Positions 1 to 11,524 of a stretch of 64,000 nucleotides of DNA are shown in pieces. Made by a program: the position numbers and the translations under genes. The notes under the pieces were generated by a model that saw only the letters and a list, made by a program, of their open reading frames with translations, searched no databases and was not told the origin of the DNA. Position 1 is the stretch's first letter. Every line of letters begins with the position of its first letter. The stretch covers positions 20,088,001 to 20,152,000 of the forward strand of contig NC_071331.1 in assembly GCF_010183535.1 (NCBI RefSeq), in the 5' to 3' direction. The stretch is from Caenorhabditis remanei. Lineage: Eukaryota > Nematoda > Chromadorea > Rhabditida > Rhabditidae.

Positions 1-399
1 GCGAAATTTGCTGAATTTCCGAAATGAAGCCCGAAGTAGAATTATATTGTGACACTGTGAGATATTCTATCACCAATCACAAAACAGTAACATTATGAGT
101 AGCTGATAAAACAGTAAAAGTGATGTGCTTGATTTTTTAAAAATATGTTTCAGGGAAACAAAAAAGTGTGTACAACAACATTCCAATCTTAACGCTATTC
201 TGCACATAACCAAAACTTGAGTAAATGACTGTATCGCCCGTAATGTTGGTCTTAAATAGCAGACTTTTAATAATAAAATTTCGTTACTTTAGTTTCATTT
301 CTGTTTGTTGAAACTGAAAAAAAAACCGTTCCGGAAATTTTCCAACAGAATTTAAAAAAAATTGTTCAATGTGAACTTCAATAAAGCCGGTGCAATCTA

Positions 400-405
400 T
401 TTATT
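400..405 (-). terminator. AATAAA polyadenylation signal of the membrane-protein gene
   Basis: The hexamer AATAAA reads on the minus strand about 22 bases after the TGA stop at 428. This is normal spacing for a nematode 3' end and supports the exon 6 stop. Confidence 0.55.
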
Positions 406-427
406 CAATAAAATAGAAATCGATAAG

Positions 428-3400
428 TCAGTCAATATTTTCAATTTTCGAGTATCTAGACTCATTGAGCATTCGAGTTGTTCCAGCCACTTCAGCACTT
501 TCGAAATTTCCAAAATTCTTTGCTGGATGGTGTTTGTCGAGAGAAAACTCGATGTCCTCGTCTAGGGACATCTTTTGCTGAAATAAAACAATTATTTTCT
601 GTTTCTGAACTTTACAAAAACATGTTTCAATCAATTTTGAATAAATCTGCACGGACAATAGAAACTCACATCCCCAATAAAATGTTGAATAAGAATGCGT
701 CCAATTTTGAAAAGTGCAGAGAGGAGACACATTGCGATACTGTATTCCCACGTCTTTGGAACATCAACTGAAGTATTTTTGGCAGTTGCTCCGAAGAGTT
801 GAGCATGGGTAAGGAGGGGCCAATCGGTTTGAATACGGCTCTTCTCGTGAGTGATGACTGGAATTATCAGGTTTGAGTGGAAAATTTTTATATTCAATTA
901 ATTATATTTGAAGGCCGGATAATTAAACTCAACCAGTAGTTGAATAATGTGAAACATATTTATGTTTCATCAAGATTTAATTATAAAAGAGTGGTATCCG
1001 AAAAAAATAGTGGCATTTGGAAACATTTTTAAATTGGAAAAAAAATTTCTATTTCACAAAAATTTGATATTCCATCAAATTTGGAAAGTTTGATAAACCT
1101 GGTAGAGTAAGGGGATAGCTTCACTGATAAAAATTTAGACATTTCTCAATTCTTTTCGAACTTTCTTTGTTGGGAAAAAAGTATTTATGTTTCACCAAAA
1201 TTTGTTATTCAACTAATTCTAGTTCAGGTCGTTTATATTAGATAAAACTGAAAAAAATTACTCAAATTGTTTAGAAAATGTTTCTCAAATGGAAAAATTT
1301 AAAAACACTTCTAATCATTCATAACATTCATTTTTATAACATATAACTTGCACTCGACATATATTTTGAAGTCCGGATTATTAAAGTCTACCAGTAGTTG
1401 AATAAATTGAAACATATTTATGTTTCATCAAGATTTAATCAAGATTTGTGCATAGCTTCTCAAAAACCTTAACTATTAACAAACGCAAACGGCTGTATGT
1501 TTGTTTGTCTGTCGCCGATCCTACCGCCCTTCCTACTGGACCGATTTTCTTCAAATTTGGACTAAAAGATCAGAAATTTTCTCTTAATGATGCCCGTCTA
1601 TTTTTTTTTCAGTTAGAATAGGTCTCGACTAGGTCACTAGGTGAAAAAACGTGGTTTTCAAGCCTTTCAGTGTCTTTTGTTTCCGAAATAGGGAAATAGG
1701 AGTTCACGGGGAAAATAATTATAGAACTTCTTCATTCTTCAAATGAATTTTTCAAATTTTCAACACGGGCGGTGTAGAAAAGGAGGTTGAGCAGGCGTAA
1801 GGCTGCGTTAACCGACTGGTAAAAATAAAGTGGCACAAATCGTTGTACCAAATTTGGAAAAAATTTTTAAACTGAAAAAAAAAATTCTATTTCACAAAAA
1901 TTTGATATTCCATCAAATTTGGAAAGTTTGCTAAACCTGTCGCTAAAGAATAAGTTATTTCGGTTAAGAAATCAATAATGAGAAGTGAAAGATTCTGAAC
2001 TTGTTTTTTGACAAAAAAAAGTCCTGTTTCCCAAAAATGTATTGAATTTTTTTAAAATATTTCAGAAACGTTCCGATTATTTTTGGGGATACAGTAGAAT
2101 GTATTTTTCTTTTGCCTGAACATTGAAAAGTAAACGTTAAAAACAATTTCTATTTCACCAGAATTTATTATTCAAGTAATCATAATTGTTATTGTTTCGA
2201 CTGGGTGAATTTCTGGGGGACACTTATTAACAGTGAGAGATAGGTATGTAACTGAAACCGCTTAGAAGTCTCTTGTAACAAAAAATCTTAATGAAGGAAA
2301 ATTTAATGTTGCATAGTTGACCTCAGCTAGTAATTGAATAATTTTGAAAATATCTCTGTTTCATGTAAACTTGATCTGATCTAGTGGAGATCCAAACATG
2401 TTTCTTGGAACATAAATGGCGAAACAACTTTCAAATCGTCCAGGAATTTTTCTCTAACTTGCACTGCAGAAGATTTTTGTCATCAGTAAAAATTTGATAA
2501 AATAAATTATGATTTCTACATTGATTTGACTTTGGAAGTTTCAAAACCTATGGAACACAAAATTGACGCTAGTGATTCAAAATTACATAATCTGGAAGAG
2601 GATGTTGACAATAACGTTCGTCTTGGATTCATATCAAACTGATAATCGATATTTTTGAAGAAAAAACTTTCTGTTTCATGATAACTCGAACAAAAAACAA
2701 TGAATCATGTTTCCATTGGTTCAAGAACATTGCTACATTAATAAAAAATCAGCAAATTAGGAAACCGATTGGAAAATTTTGGAAAAAAAATTTCTGTTTC
2801 ACAAAAATGTGAACCATGAATGACCGCATGCAAAAACGTTATTTTTCTAAAGCAATCTATAAAAACCAACCTGCAATAGTATAGATCACACTAAACAGCG
2901 ACAAAATCACCAATCCCGTACTTTGAACCTAGAATCCATTCGTTTTTTAAAATACTTAATTCTTTCTTACCGTTCCCACAAACATATCGAATTCACAAAT
3001 CTCACAGAGCGTATAGAGAATCAGAAGGAAACAGGTGATCGCTGGGAGGAGGATCAGGTCTGAAATAAGGAGGAGATTTTTGCAATTCACTGAGTACCGA
3101 CTTGGCGATACAGGGCTTAATCGAAAGAAGATCGTGAAACAGTTCCAACGACAATTTTTAAAGGCGTATTGTGGTCTGTTGTGATGTTTTCATATCATAA
3201 TGTATGAGTTTTGGTGAGTTCATTTTTATTGTTCAAGAATTTTTAAGTCGGTCCACAACCCGCTGAGAGCGAGCGCCGGAAAGTGGTGTTTGAGAAGGAC
3301 GAAGAAAATTGGTGGCCGTGGCCTAGAAATTCTACTAGAAATTCGTTGATTTTTTGAATTTTGACGGTATTTTCGATTATTTTTGTTGTATTTTTTCAAT

Positions 3401-4570
3401 AAATTCGATAGAAAACGGCAAATATTGATAGAAAAACACTAAAAACTATCGAAAATAACGCCAAAAACAGCAGAATACTGAAAAAAACCAACGGAAAGTT
3501 TGGTCAGCGAGAATGTTCGAGAAATTTCACTTCGGCAAAGTTGTTTTTTTCAGTATCATGCTATTTCTGGCGTTATTTTCGATAGTTTTCAGTGTTTTTC
3601 TATCAATATTTGCCGTTTTCTATCGAAATTATTGAAGAAATACAACAAAAATAATCGAAAATACCGTCAAAATTCGAAAAATCAACTTTTTCGAAGTCGA
3701 ATTTCTAGGCCACGGCCACCAATTTTCTTCGGCCTTCTCAATGACCAAACTTTCCCGCGCTCGCTTTCAGCGGGTTGTGGACCGAATTAAAAAATTCTTG
3801 AAGTATGAAAATGAACTCACCGAAACTCATACATTATGATATGAAAATATGACAACAGACCACAATACAACAACTCTCAAATTTTGAAAATTTTTTGAAA
3901 CAGTACAAAAAAAACGTTCTGTTTCAAGCTCCAGTTTGCTGCACCGAATCAGAACAGCCTCGAAATGAAACTGTCCAAATTAGAACTGATACTAATTAGA
4001 ACTGGCAAAGAAATGGCAGCATAAATTTTATAGTTCCAATTTGTACCAGTTCTAATTAGGGACGCCTCCTAATTATGCAATTATCATTTATCCCTCCTCC
4101 TAAACTCACACATATTATCCCAAAACGAGTAATGATCCCATTTCAAACGATGGCATACTGTCACGTGATGCTTCGCCGCTTTCAAATGAGTTCCATTCGG
4201 TTTTTGAGAAGATTTCAAAAGACTAAAATCCGGATAGTGGACTGGATGAAGACTGCAATCCGCGGATTCTTTGTTCGCAGCGACTTCCATTTTTACGCAT
4301 CTGAAATGGTCCAAATTTCTATTCGCTCCACACACTTCTTACAATTGCGCTCCATCGAAATGCCCTTGAAAAATGTCTCATTTTCTCTGAGTCTCTCAAT
4401 TTTGCACACAATTTTCTTTGGTTTCGGTTGAGCGCGGTTGTAAGAAGGGTGCCATACTAATATGCTTGAAATCCATGGTAATACCTTTCAGCTGGAAGAA
4501 AAACCAAGAAGAGGACGACGGCGAGAAGGACACAGACGTCGAGGATGAACAGCGAACGACGCAATAGCAT
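428..4570 (-). CDS. multi-pass membrane protein, six exons, 253 residues, family not recognised
   Basis: Six exons on the minus strand join in frame: 4570-4485, 4300-4110, 3059-2971, 2928-2871, 857-670 and 577-428. They total 762 nt, ending in TGA, and every junction has a GT donor and an AG acceptor with matching phase. The protein begins with a short basic start and a hydrophobic segment (about residues 7-27). A polar loop of roughly 65 residues with three cysteines follows, then two closely spaced hydrophobic segments (about 93-112 and 122-141), a polar loop containing a tryptophan, and a fourth weaker hydrophobic stretch near residues 180-203. The tail of about 50 residues is acidic and Ser/Lys-rich. 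This is a tetraspan-like layout, but I do not recognise the family and assign no function. An AATAAA signal on the same strand lies at 405-400, about 22 bases past the stop. Intron 1 is largely one MITE, and intron 2 contains a 0.7-kb palindromic MITE. I am confident of the gene model and not of its role. Confidence 0.8.
905..1940. repeat. local sequence duplications inside intron 4 of the membrane-protein gene
   Basis: The 2-kb intron 858-2870 contains two pairs of near-copies. About 70 bases at 905-975 recur at 1370-1440, sharing the core CAGTAGTTGAATAA. About 75 bases at 1025-1100 recur at 1865-1940, sharing TTGATATTCCATCAAATTT. No additional exon is needed or seen in the intron, because exons 4 and 5 join in phase. 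The rest is AT-rich sequence with no recognisable gene. Confidence 0.6.
3157..3872. repeat. palindromic MITE in intron 2 (family shared with 61606-62055)
   Basis: The left half, beginning AAAGGCGTATTGTGGTC, is matched by the reverse complement of the right half, ending GACCACAATAC. The arms are about 330 bases each and meet near 3500. A second, shorter copy with the same termini and the same internal GCGAGCGC block lies at 61606-62055, just past the intact thn gene. No transposase is encoded, so this is a non-autonomous fold-back element. Confidence 0.8.
4326..4461. repeat. short MITE of the GCGCTCYACCGAAA family, forming most of intron 1
   Basis: The termini are CTTCTTACAATTGCGCTCC on the left and the inverted GAGCGCGGTTGTAAGAAG on the right, about 135 bases apart. 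Other full or partial copies lie at 15471-15592, 26314-26449, 30953-31081, 35159-35293, 37084-37220, 43468-43602, 45393-45529, 52348-52445 and 54050-54106. Highly diverged relatives are at 20140-20230 and 59380-59475. Here it fills about three quarters of the 184-base intron 1 (4301-4484). Confidence 0.8.
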
Positions 4571-5725
4571 TTTGTTCAAGTTGAGTGAAGAAAAGAATAA
4601 TGAATGAGTTTTTGGTGGAAAATGAATTAATGTGGAACGTGGGAAGGTCAATAAATACAGTAGTACTAGTAACTCACGTTAAAAATGAATAATTGTCAGA
4701 ACGTCAAATTGAAATATCAACAAAAAAACAATTTTGACTGTTTCAGAAAAATGAAACATTTATTTTACATAGTTGTTACTCACTTATATTTTACTACATT
4801 AACACGACAACAACACACTATTATTAACACGACACACTTTTTACAACCTTGCTCTACCGAAAAATAACACAAACAATTTTGCTCTCTTTTGAATTAATCT
4901 TTATTGAAACAGTGACCATTCGGAGTGTGGAATGTTGTAATATTCAATATATTACTTTTTTCTTTTAGTGAAAACTCTAAATGCTATAGAAACCATGAAC
5001 ATATGACGGTAACATTATAAAAATTGAGTTATAAAACCATTCAATTTTTCCTGAAACAGCTAAATTATGTATCTTGTTAGGAACTGTCCGAACTGAAACC
5101 ACCCGGATTAGAACTGGTTCTATTCAGAACCGTCGATTTCTTTGATGACGGAGACTAACAATTACAGTATTATCATTTAAAATATAATAATTGGAAAAAA
5201 AGCTTCACAATCTGAAAATAGGAATGGAAAGCCCGAAGTAATACTAGAACAAAAACCAACCATTACTGGTTATTAATTCTCTGACACAGTAATTTTTCTG
5301 GAAAATGAAATATTTTCACTGTTACAGTAAGAAGTTATTCGAGTTTAGATAATTTTATGAAATATTCTTCTTTTTCTATTATTTGAAAAAAAGCTTCATG
5401 TCAGATACTTACCATATCCAACAATAGAATGCGACCGCAAGATACATAATAAAATAATTTTAAGAATGTCAAATTAAAATATCAACAAAAACTTTTTTTT
5501 TACTATTTCAGAGAAACTGAAAATTTATTTTACATAAGAGATATTCAATTACTTAAATATATATTTCACTAGAACTGAGAAAATATTCTGAGCATTGCAT
5601 CAAACCAAGGCATAACACAAATAATTTTGCTTTCTTTTGAATTAATCTATTTTGAAACAGTGACCATTCGGAGTGTGAAAAAAAAAATCAGAAAATCATT
5701 TATAAGAACTTCAAAGAACAAAGAA

Positions 5726-6640
5726 TTAGAAATCTGGCAATGGAAGGAAGTCGTGATAACTGAAATATTAGATTTACGCAATGATTAAAGTTTTTGAGAA
5801 AACTCACTCAGAACTGTACATTCTGCACTTAATGATTTGTGTTGCAGCGGTATTATAATCATAGTCAATTGTCCATTTGTATGAGAGGGATCCTTTCAGA
5901 TACAAGACATCTGATTGTCCAGTTGCATAGAGAGGTTTGGAATCGTTTCTCGGAAATTTATAAGAATAAGATCCATCAGTACTCGCAACTGTATAATTCA
6001 TTGACACGAACGAACTGTCCAGTGCTGCAAATATTATTAGTGATCTTGTTTTAAATTGGAAATTATCCTTACTGTGGTTTTGAATAGTTATTGCGATTAA
6101 ACACTCTTTTGTAGAACCCGATGGTAAAGGAGTTTTGAATGCCGGTATTTCGATTATACCCCCTCCAGAAACCACAAAGTTTTGAGCAAGGAATTGGTAA
6201 GGGAATCCAAATACCGAGGTCATACCGTCAAAAGCCTGGAACTTTTTTATTCAATTTTTACGTTTAAAAAACTCACATTCCAAAGATTCCTACCGGTAGC
6301 GAAATAACTATATCCATTGGTTTGAAAGGCCATTTCATACAATGTTGCAGAGTTGGTACCACCCGATGGAATACTGTCAACAGCAATATGCACCATCACA
6401 TGATTGGCTCGTAGTTGGGAAATGATGTCAGATACTTCAGACTCGTCTGGATATCGTTTTACTGCTATTACCACTTGGGCTCCGCACAATGAAACCTTCC
6501 CATTATTGAGGAACTTCTGAAATACCATATAAATAAAATATGAGATGAAATAGTACAAAACCTCCAACAAATTGTGCAGGTTACTTCCGGTAGTATTATC
6601 TCGGTTAGAAAGGCGGTAGTGAGCATTATTTAATAGATAG
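5726..6640 (-). pseudogene. 5'-truncated VWA-domain gene (C-terminal half of the VWA plus downstream domain)
   Basis: Exons at about 6640-6562, 6516-6277, 6235-6073, 6024-5808 and 5759-5726 join in phase and end in TAA. The four introns between them are 41-48 bases each with GT..AG ends. The first part reads like the second half of a von Willebrand type A domain (QVVIAVKRYPDESEVSDII and then VHIAVDSIPSGGTNS), of the kind found in large nematode VWA/lectin-like families. The rest resembles the extracellular domain that follows VWA in those proteins. The N-terminal half, with the metal-binding DxSxS motif, the signal peptide and any start codon, is absent: upstream of 6640 the sequence becomes the flanking repeat. 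The remaining frame is open across all five exons, so loss of the 5' end is either recent or the fragment is tolerated. It is most likely a pseudogene. Confidence 0.7.
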
Positions 6641-7316
6641 GAATAAAAAATGGGAATAAAAAATAATTTTGCTGTTGTTTGAATGAATGTTTTTTGAAAC
6701 AGTGATCATACGGAGTGTGAAAATTTTTTTATATTTAAATTACTTTTTTCTTCTACTAACAATTAAAAACAACTCTGAATCTTAACGAAACTTCAACATA
6801 GGGTAAGAAAAATTGAATAATGAAAAGATTCATTTTTTCTGAAACACCTAAATTATGTATCTTGCTAGAGACTTAGAGACTTCCTAAAATAGAACTGTTC
6901 GAACTGAAACTGCCCGGATTAGGACTCGTACTAATCAGAATCGTCAAATCTTCTGATCTGACCTGTTTTTTTTCTAATTAGGGGCAGAACTTCTTGTTAC
7001 AAGTCTTGAATACTGTTTTAACAGTTTTCTAAAATCAATTAAAATTAGAATTATCAATTTCTTGTACTTCTGTATGTTCAATTTTTTAAACATTTGAAAA
7101 AAGTTTCATTAAAAAAAGAGTTTGAAAATTCCCATGTAATACTATAGCAAAAACCAACAATTATCAATTCCTATTTCTCTGACACAATAATTTTTCTGAA
7201 AAATGAAATTTTTTCACTGTTACAGTAAGAAGTTATTCAAGTTTAGATAATTTTATGAAATATTGTTTCTAATTTTTTTAAACAAAACTGTTTCTCATAC
7301 CGACTATTTCTTATAC

Positions 7317-7548
7317 TGTATACAAAAGTTGTGCTCGATTGTACTTTACACTCTCCCACTTTTCCTCTTTCTCTTTCCCGCTCCCCCAATCAGATGATTC
7401 ATAAGATTGAGCCTTGAATCATTCTATATTTTTTATTATTAATATTAAATTCCTCCACCCACACATCTATGTTTAAGCTCCGCCTCTGGTCAGTATAAAA
7501 GCCGAGGCGAGCGCCTGTATTTTATCTTCAATAAATATTATTACCACA
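7317..7548 (+). promoter_or_regulatory. LTR-like module with TATA box and closely spaced AATAAA
   Basis: A TATAAAAG box lies at about 7493-7500, followed by a GC-rich GCCGAGGCGAGCGCC and then AATAAA about 40 bases on, at 7531-7536. The stretch can be read as TG...CA from 7317 to 7548. A TATA box this close to a polyadenylation signal is typical of LTR retrotransposons. No target-site duplication, primer-binding site or second LTR was found. It could instead be a promoter for a short transcript. Confidence 0.35.
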
Positions 7549-8375
7549 GCCAGTTTAATTTAAAAGTGCAATACGATTGAAATGAATCAAACTTTTTGTC
7601 AATTGGTCAACAAATTTCCTACAAAACTGGTCTAAATACCCTTTCCATGGTGCAGGTTTGTATTTATGTGAATCCGGATGTCCACCGCTGGAACGATGCT
7701 GTTGGCTTGTGTGTCCTGTCATTTAATTATTTTCTGTTTCAATAAAATGTTCTATAAAACCAACATATTCTTAATCCGTTAGGCACGACGTTTCGAAATG
7801 AAAATTCACATTTTGTTTGTTATTATCAAAATTTCATTGTTTCAAAACGTCCCGAAACCTGAAATCTATCCCAGAACCCCCTCAACTTTCACTACCACGT
7901 TTTCTCCACGCCTTCCCCTTCATCATCTTCTCCGTCTTCTTCTCTATTCTAAATCTGTACCCAAAAAAAGAAAGAAAAATGATCAAAAAGAAAAGTCGCC
8001 CTTATCTTTCCCTCCTGTCATCAATATCATTTTTCTCATCAATCTCATCTCATACAAAAGGTGTGACGACTACATTTTCATCATTTTTCTCTCCCCAATT
8101 ATCTATTTCTCCTTTTTTCTAATCAAAATCTCCAATCGATGACACCTTTTTCTCTTTTCTCATGTCGGAATGACCCAACACCGAAAAAGAAAAGAAAAAA
8201 GAAGAACCGGAAGTGATTAGGTTCGCGAACGATATTGAATCGTTATGGCATGGCGCCACCCCCTCTCCCTCTCTTTCCTTCACTTTTCTAATTTTTGATG
8301 TTATTTTTTGATTCATCTGGTACAAGTCACAAATTATACACATCAATCTTTGTATGCGGGGGGCGGGTGACCGGG
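7549..8375. other. intergenic, strongly strand-asymmetric (pyrimidine-rich on +)
   Basis: From about 7855 to 8155 and again at 8250-8300 the plus strand is rich in C and T, with long TTCTTC and CTCCCTC runs. The open frames here come from this bias; they lack splice signals and recognisable motifs. No gene is supported. Confidence 0.4.
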
Positions 8376-9800
8376 CAGAAATTTTACTGTTTCGTGATAT
8401 TCTTGATTTTCAAAGATTTTCAGAACAATCACTTTTATTTTTAAAACTGCATAAAACTTGTACTGTTTCTAAGTTTCGTATTCTGAAGGTGTACTTTAAA
8501 GTTTACAATTCCTCATCATGTTAAATTTTTGAGAATTTCACTTAATTTTTCACTGTTTCAGATTTAAAAAAAGGTATTACTTCCAAAAACAAACATTAGT
8601 ATGAGACTTGAGTTCGCTTGTGTACTTACACTTTAACTAGACATCGATATACTTTTGAGAGTATCAGGATGATGAAAAGTTTTTGGCGCAATATTAAGAT
8701 AGGTTATTATAAATAGGGAAAGTGTCATCAACGCACTGATAGTTAGAAAAAACTATTTATGAAAAAAGCGAAACAGTAGGAAATCAAAAGTAAAATTTTA
8801 CAGAAATGTAAGGAATCTCCTTCCGTTGTCTCTTGTTTGAAAAAAGGGAACTAGAAATATTCCGTTTTTTTTTACCCTTTATTTTCAAACCGTCTTCAAT
8901 TTGTATAAAAACCTGCCTGGCGCGCCGTTGGCGCGTTTTTTCACTGTTTCGAGTTCCTGTGAATATTTTTTCGATTATAATTTATATTTTTGGTAATTAA
9001 AATAAAATGCCGATATCCTAACATAGACCAGAAAACGCCCACTTGTTTTTTATATATAAGAATAATGTATGGAGTAGTTTCAAAGAGTTGCAGAAATTTT
9101 ACTGTTTCGTGATATTTTTGATTTTCAGAGATTTTCAGAACAATCAGTTGAATTTTGAAAATTTTTGCATCAAGTTAAAGTTTTTGTGAATTTCACCTAG
9201 TTTTTTACTGTTTCATATTGATAAAATAATGTTTTTTTGTTTTCAAAAACGTTAGTGTGCAAGTAAATCTTATACAACATTTTTTATTTTTTTAATAATT
9301 GGTATGTACAGTATAGATTTATGTTATTGTACTTTGTTAGTCAACGACCAAATTTTTTTTTGAGTGTATCAAGATGTTACAAAGGTTTTTGACGCAATAT
9401 TGAGATAAGTTAGTACAAGGGAAAAGTGTCATCAACGTACTTATTGTTAGAAAAAAACTGTTTGTGATGAAACAGAAAATTTGGCCTACCGATAAATTAA
9501 ATTTATCAGAAATTTAAGGAGCCTCCTTCCCGTTGTCTCTTGTTCAAAAAATAAATGAACTAGAAATATTCCGTTATTTTTTTAGCCGTTTATATACAAA
9601 CCTTCAACAATTTGTTTTTAAAAAAACCTGCCTGGCGCGCCGTCGGCTCGTTTTTTCACTCGAGTTCCTGTGAAAATTGTTTCGATTATAACTTATATTT
9701 TTGGAAATGTAAATAAAATGCCGATATCCTAACATAGACCAGAAAACGCCCACGTGCCTTTTATATATAAGAATGATGTTTATAGCAGTTTCAAAACTGA
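8376..9800. repeat. direct tandem repeat, two units of about 0.71 kb
   Basis: Unit 8376-9090 is repeated, with divergence, at 9091-9800. Shared landmarks are the start (GCAGAAATTTTACTGTTTCG), the CCTGCCTGGCGCGCCG block (about 8915 and 9628) and CCGATATCCTAACATAGACC (about 9011 and 9721). A related GACGCGCC..GGCGCG hairpin occurs at about 61152. There is no coding potential. Confidence 0.75.
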
Positions 9801-10360
9801 GATTAATGCCAACTTATTCTTACATAAAAATCTGGAAACAGTTAAAGTATTTTTTCAAACTGTGTAGTTAATCTTTTAGATAAAATTTGGTCAAAGTAGA
9901 TATTTTTGCTAATTATTTTTCAGCTGACTCATAATTAAGGTGATAATAAGTAAAAATGTTTTATGAAAACCTACTTCGAAGTCATATTGAGCAACGAAAA
10001 ATTTACTTTTGTAGCCAACAATCTCCTTTAGCTTTTTTTGAAACAATAACTTTCTCATAAAGTTTTGGAAACACTTTGTTTTAAGAACCTTGAATATAAT
10101 ATGGGTGATCCTTCCTCTCAACTTTGTCAAAAACTTGAATTATCGAATTACCTATTTTCGAAATTGATGTCTCTGCGAAAAACTGTTCTGTTTCAGAGAT
10201 TTACGATTAGAAGAAACAATTTAATTCTCACAGTGAGTGGTTGAAATTAGTCACATCAAAATTATTAACGTGTCTAATTCCCAAATTCGTTATTCATGGA
10301 AATCTTACAAGGAAAGTTCGAAGTGTTCTCTTTCAAACTACTCACAAGAGAACCCCAAGA
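9801..10360. other. intergenic stretch without recognised feature
   Basis: AT-rich sequence. Short open frames on both strands have no family match, splice context or codon character that I can support. Confidence 0.4.
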
Positions 10361-10642
10361 ACATGCAAATGCTTTTTTGGCTGAAACTTTCAGAACAAGT
10401 TAAGAATGATCTGAAAAGACATTCCTGAAATTTTTGAAATCCGCCCGACACTTTCAGCGGAGTAAGCTCTCAAACTCTTTCCGAGCGAGAAAATGGCACT
10501 TCCTGTGTTAAATCAGAGCAAAACTTTGAGAGCTCATAACTCGGCTGAAAGTATCGGGGGGATTTCAAAAATCTCAGGAACGTCTTTTCAGATCATTTTT
10601 AACCTATCCAGAAAGTTTCAGCCAAAAAAAGCATTTGCATGT
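10361..10642. repeat. palindromic MITE of about 280 bp
   Basis: The left terminus ACATGCAAATGC is matched by the right terminus GCATTTGCATGT. The arms run inwards through TTTGGCTGAAACTTTC on the left and GAAAGTTTCAGCCAAA on the right, meeting near 10500. Several mismatches show it is not recent. Confidence 0.7.
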
Positions 10643-10994
10643 CAAGAAATTGGCATTGGCCATTATTGTCCTTCTTAATATTTTGTGAATGTTTTGAAAC
10701 AGAAATTTTGAAAAATCTGTGTCAAAATGTTTCGTTATTATTACCTACTCTGACACTTAACTAAAAATAATTCATATTTAATATACTGTTATAAGTAGAA
10801 TACAAGTATTTTGGACGGCAGTTTCAATATCCGTCCCGTTTCACGCTTCATTTGCTTCGTATACTTTACTTGTTCTTTTGAAAACTATACGGTTCAAGAA
10901 CGATTTCCACCAGGTATTGTTCATTTTGTGTTTTCATTTATCTCATTTACTGCGTTTTGTTGCAAGAGAAAGCATTGCAATTTTGAAAACACCG

Positions 10995-11065
10995 GCACCG
11001 GTAGCACAGTGGTAGTGCTGCGGAGGCTTAATCTGTAGACGGTGGTTCGATTCCACCCTGGTGTC
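10995..11065 (+). tRNA. tRNA-like gene, Lys(CTT)-like anticodon loop, atypical base at position 33
   Basis: A full cloverleaf can be drawn. It has a 7-bp acceptor stem with two G-U pairs, a 4-bp D stem GCAC/GTGC, a 5-bp anticodon stem, a 4-base variable loop and a perfect 5-bp T stem GGTGG/CCACC around TTCGATT. The internal promoter boxes are good (A box TAGCACAGTGG, B box GGTTCGATTCC), and a run of five T starts at about 11072. The anticodon loop is GGCTTAA, which gives CTT (Lys) but has G where U33 is nearly invariant. It may therefore be a pseudogene or a tRNA-derived element rather than a decoding tRNA. It lies about 480 bases upstream of the transporter gene on the same strand. Confidence 0.5.
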
Positions 11066-11524
11066 ACCGATTTTTGACAAACTCTTTCTTACAACCTTTC
11101 GTGCGAAAACATCAACCCTATGGTCCGATGAAGGAGCAAGATCTCCAAATTTCTTATATGAATACATCTACGATACGCACTAAAATCGAGGATTCCAACC
11201 TTTCTGAATTATAATTTTGAAAACACTATGGAAACTGGAATATATAATTTTCGAAACAGTAAGCTTAATTATACTGAGAAAAATATTTCTGCTTCAAAAA
11301 ATTGTGTTCAAAAATTTGTGTGCAAAAAATTGTAATTTTCTACAACTTGAAAGTTTTGTTAATTCGCCAGTTAAAGACACTTTAAGAACACTAATTTATT
11401 TCTAACTTTTTTTCCTGTTTTAGAAATTGCATTCAATTACATTTTCACACTGCAGCGGTAATTGTTCTCCTACAATTTCATTAAACTTCTAATAATGTCT
11501 CAGTTTTCCTTTCAACCTTTCTTT

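Larger units (their letters stand above)
3945..7270. repeat. degenerate tandem duplication block surrounding the VWA gene fragment
   Basis: Sequence at about 4690-4950 recurs at 5455-5690; both carry a GAAACAGTGACCATTCGGAG block. Sequence at about 4900-5380 recurs, more diverged, at 6690-7270. Both of those end in a shared stretch around TGTTACAGTAAGAAGTTATT at 5320 and 7220. A small block with AACTG and CTAATTAGAAC near 3950-4060 recurs at 5084-5141 and 6893-6950. The VWA gene remnant sits exactly between these repeats, so the block probably arose by tandem duplication and decay. Confidence 0.6.

Noticed and set aside
7798..8142. Overlapping open frames of 101-114 codons
   Set aside because: They arise from pyrimidine-rich low-complexity DNA, which gives Ser/Phe/Leu-rich peptides in two frames at once. 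No splice structure or motif is visible.
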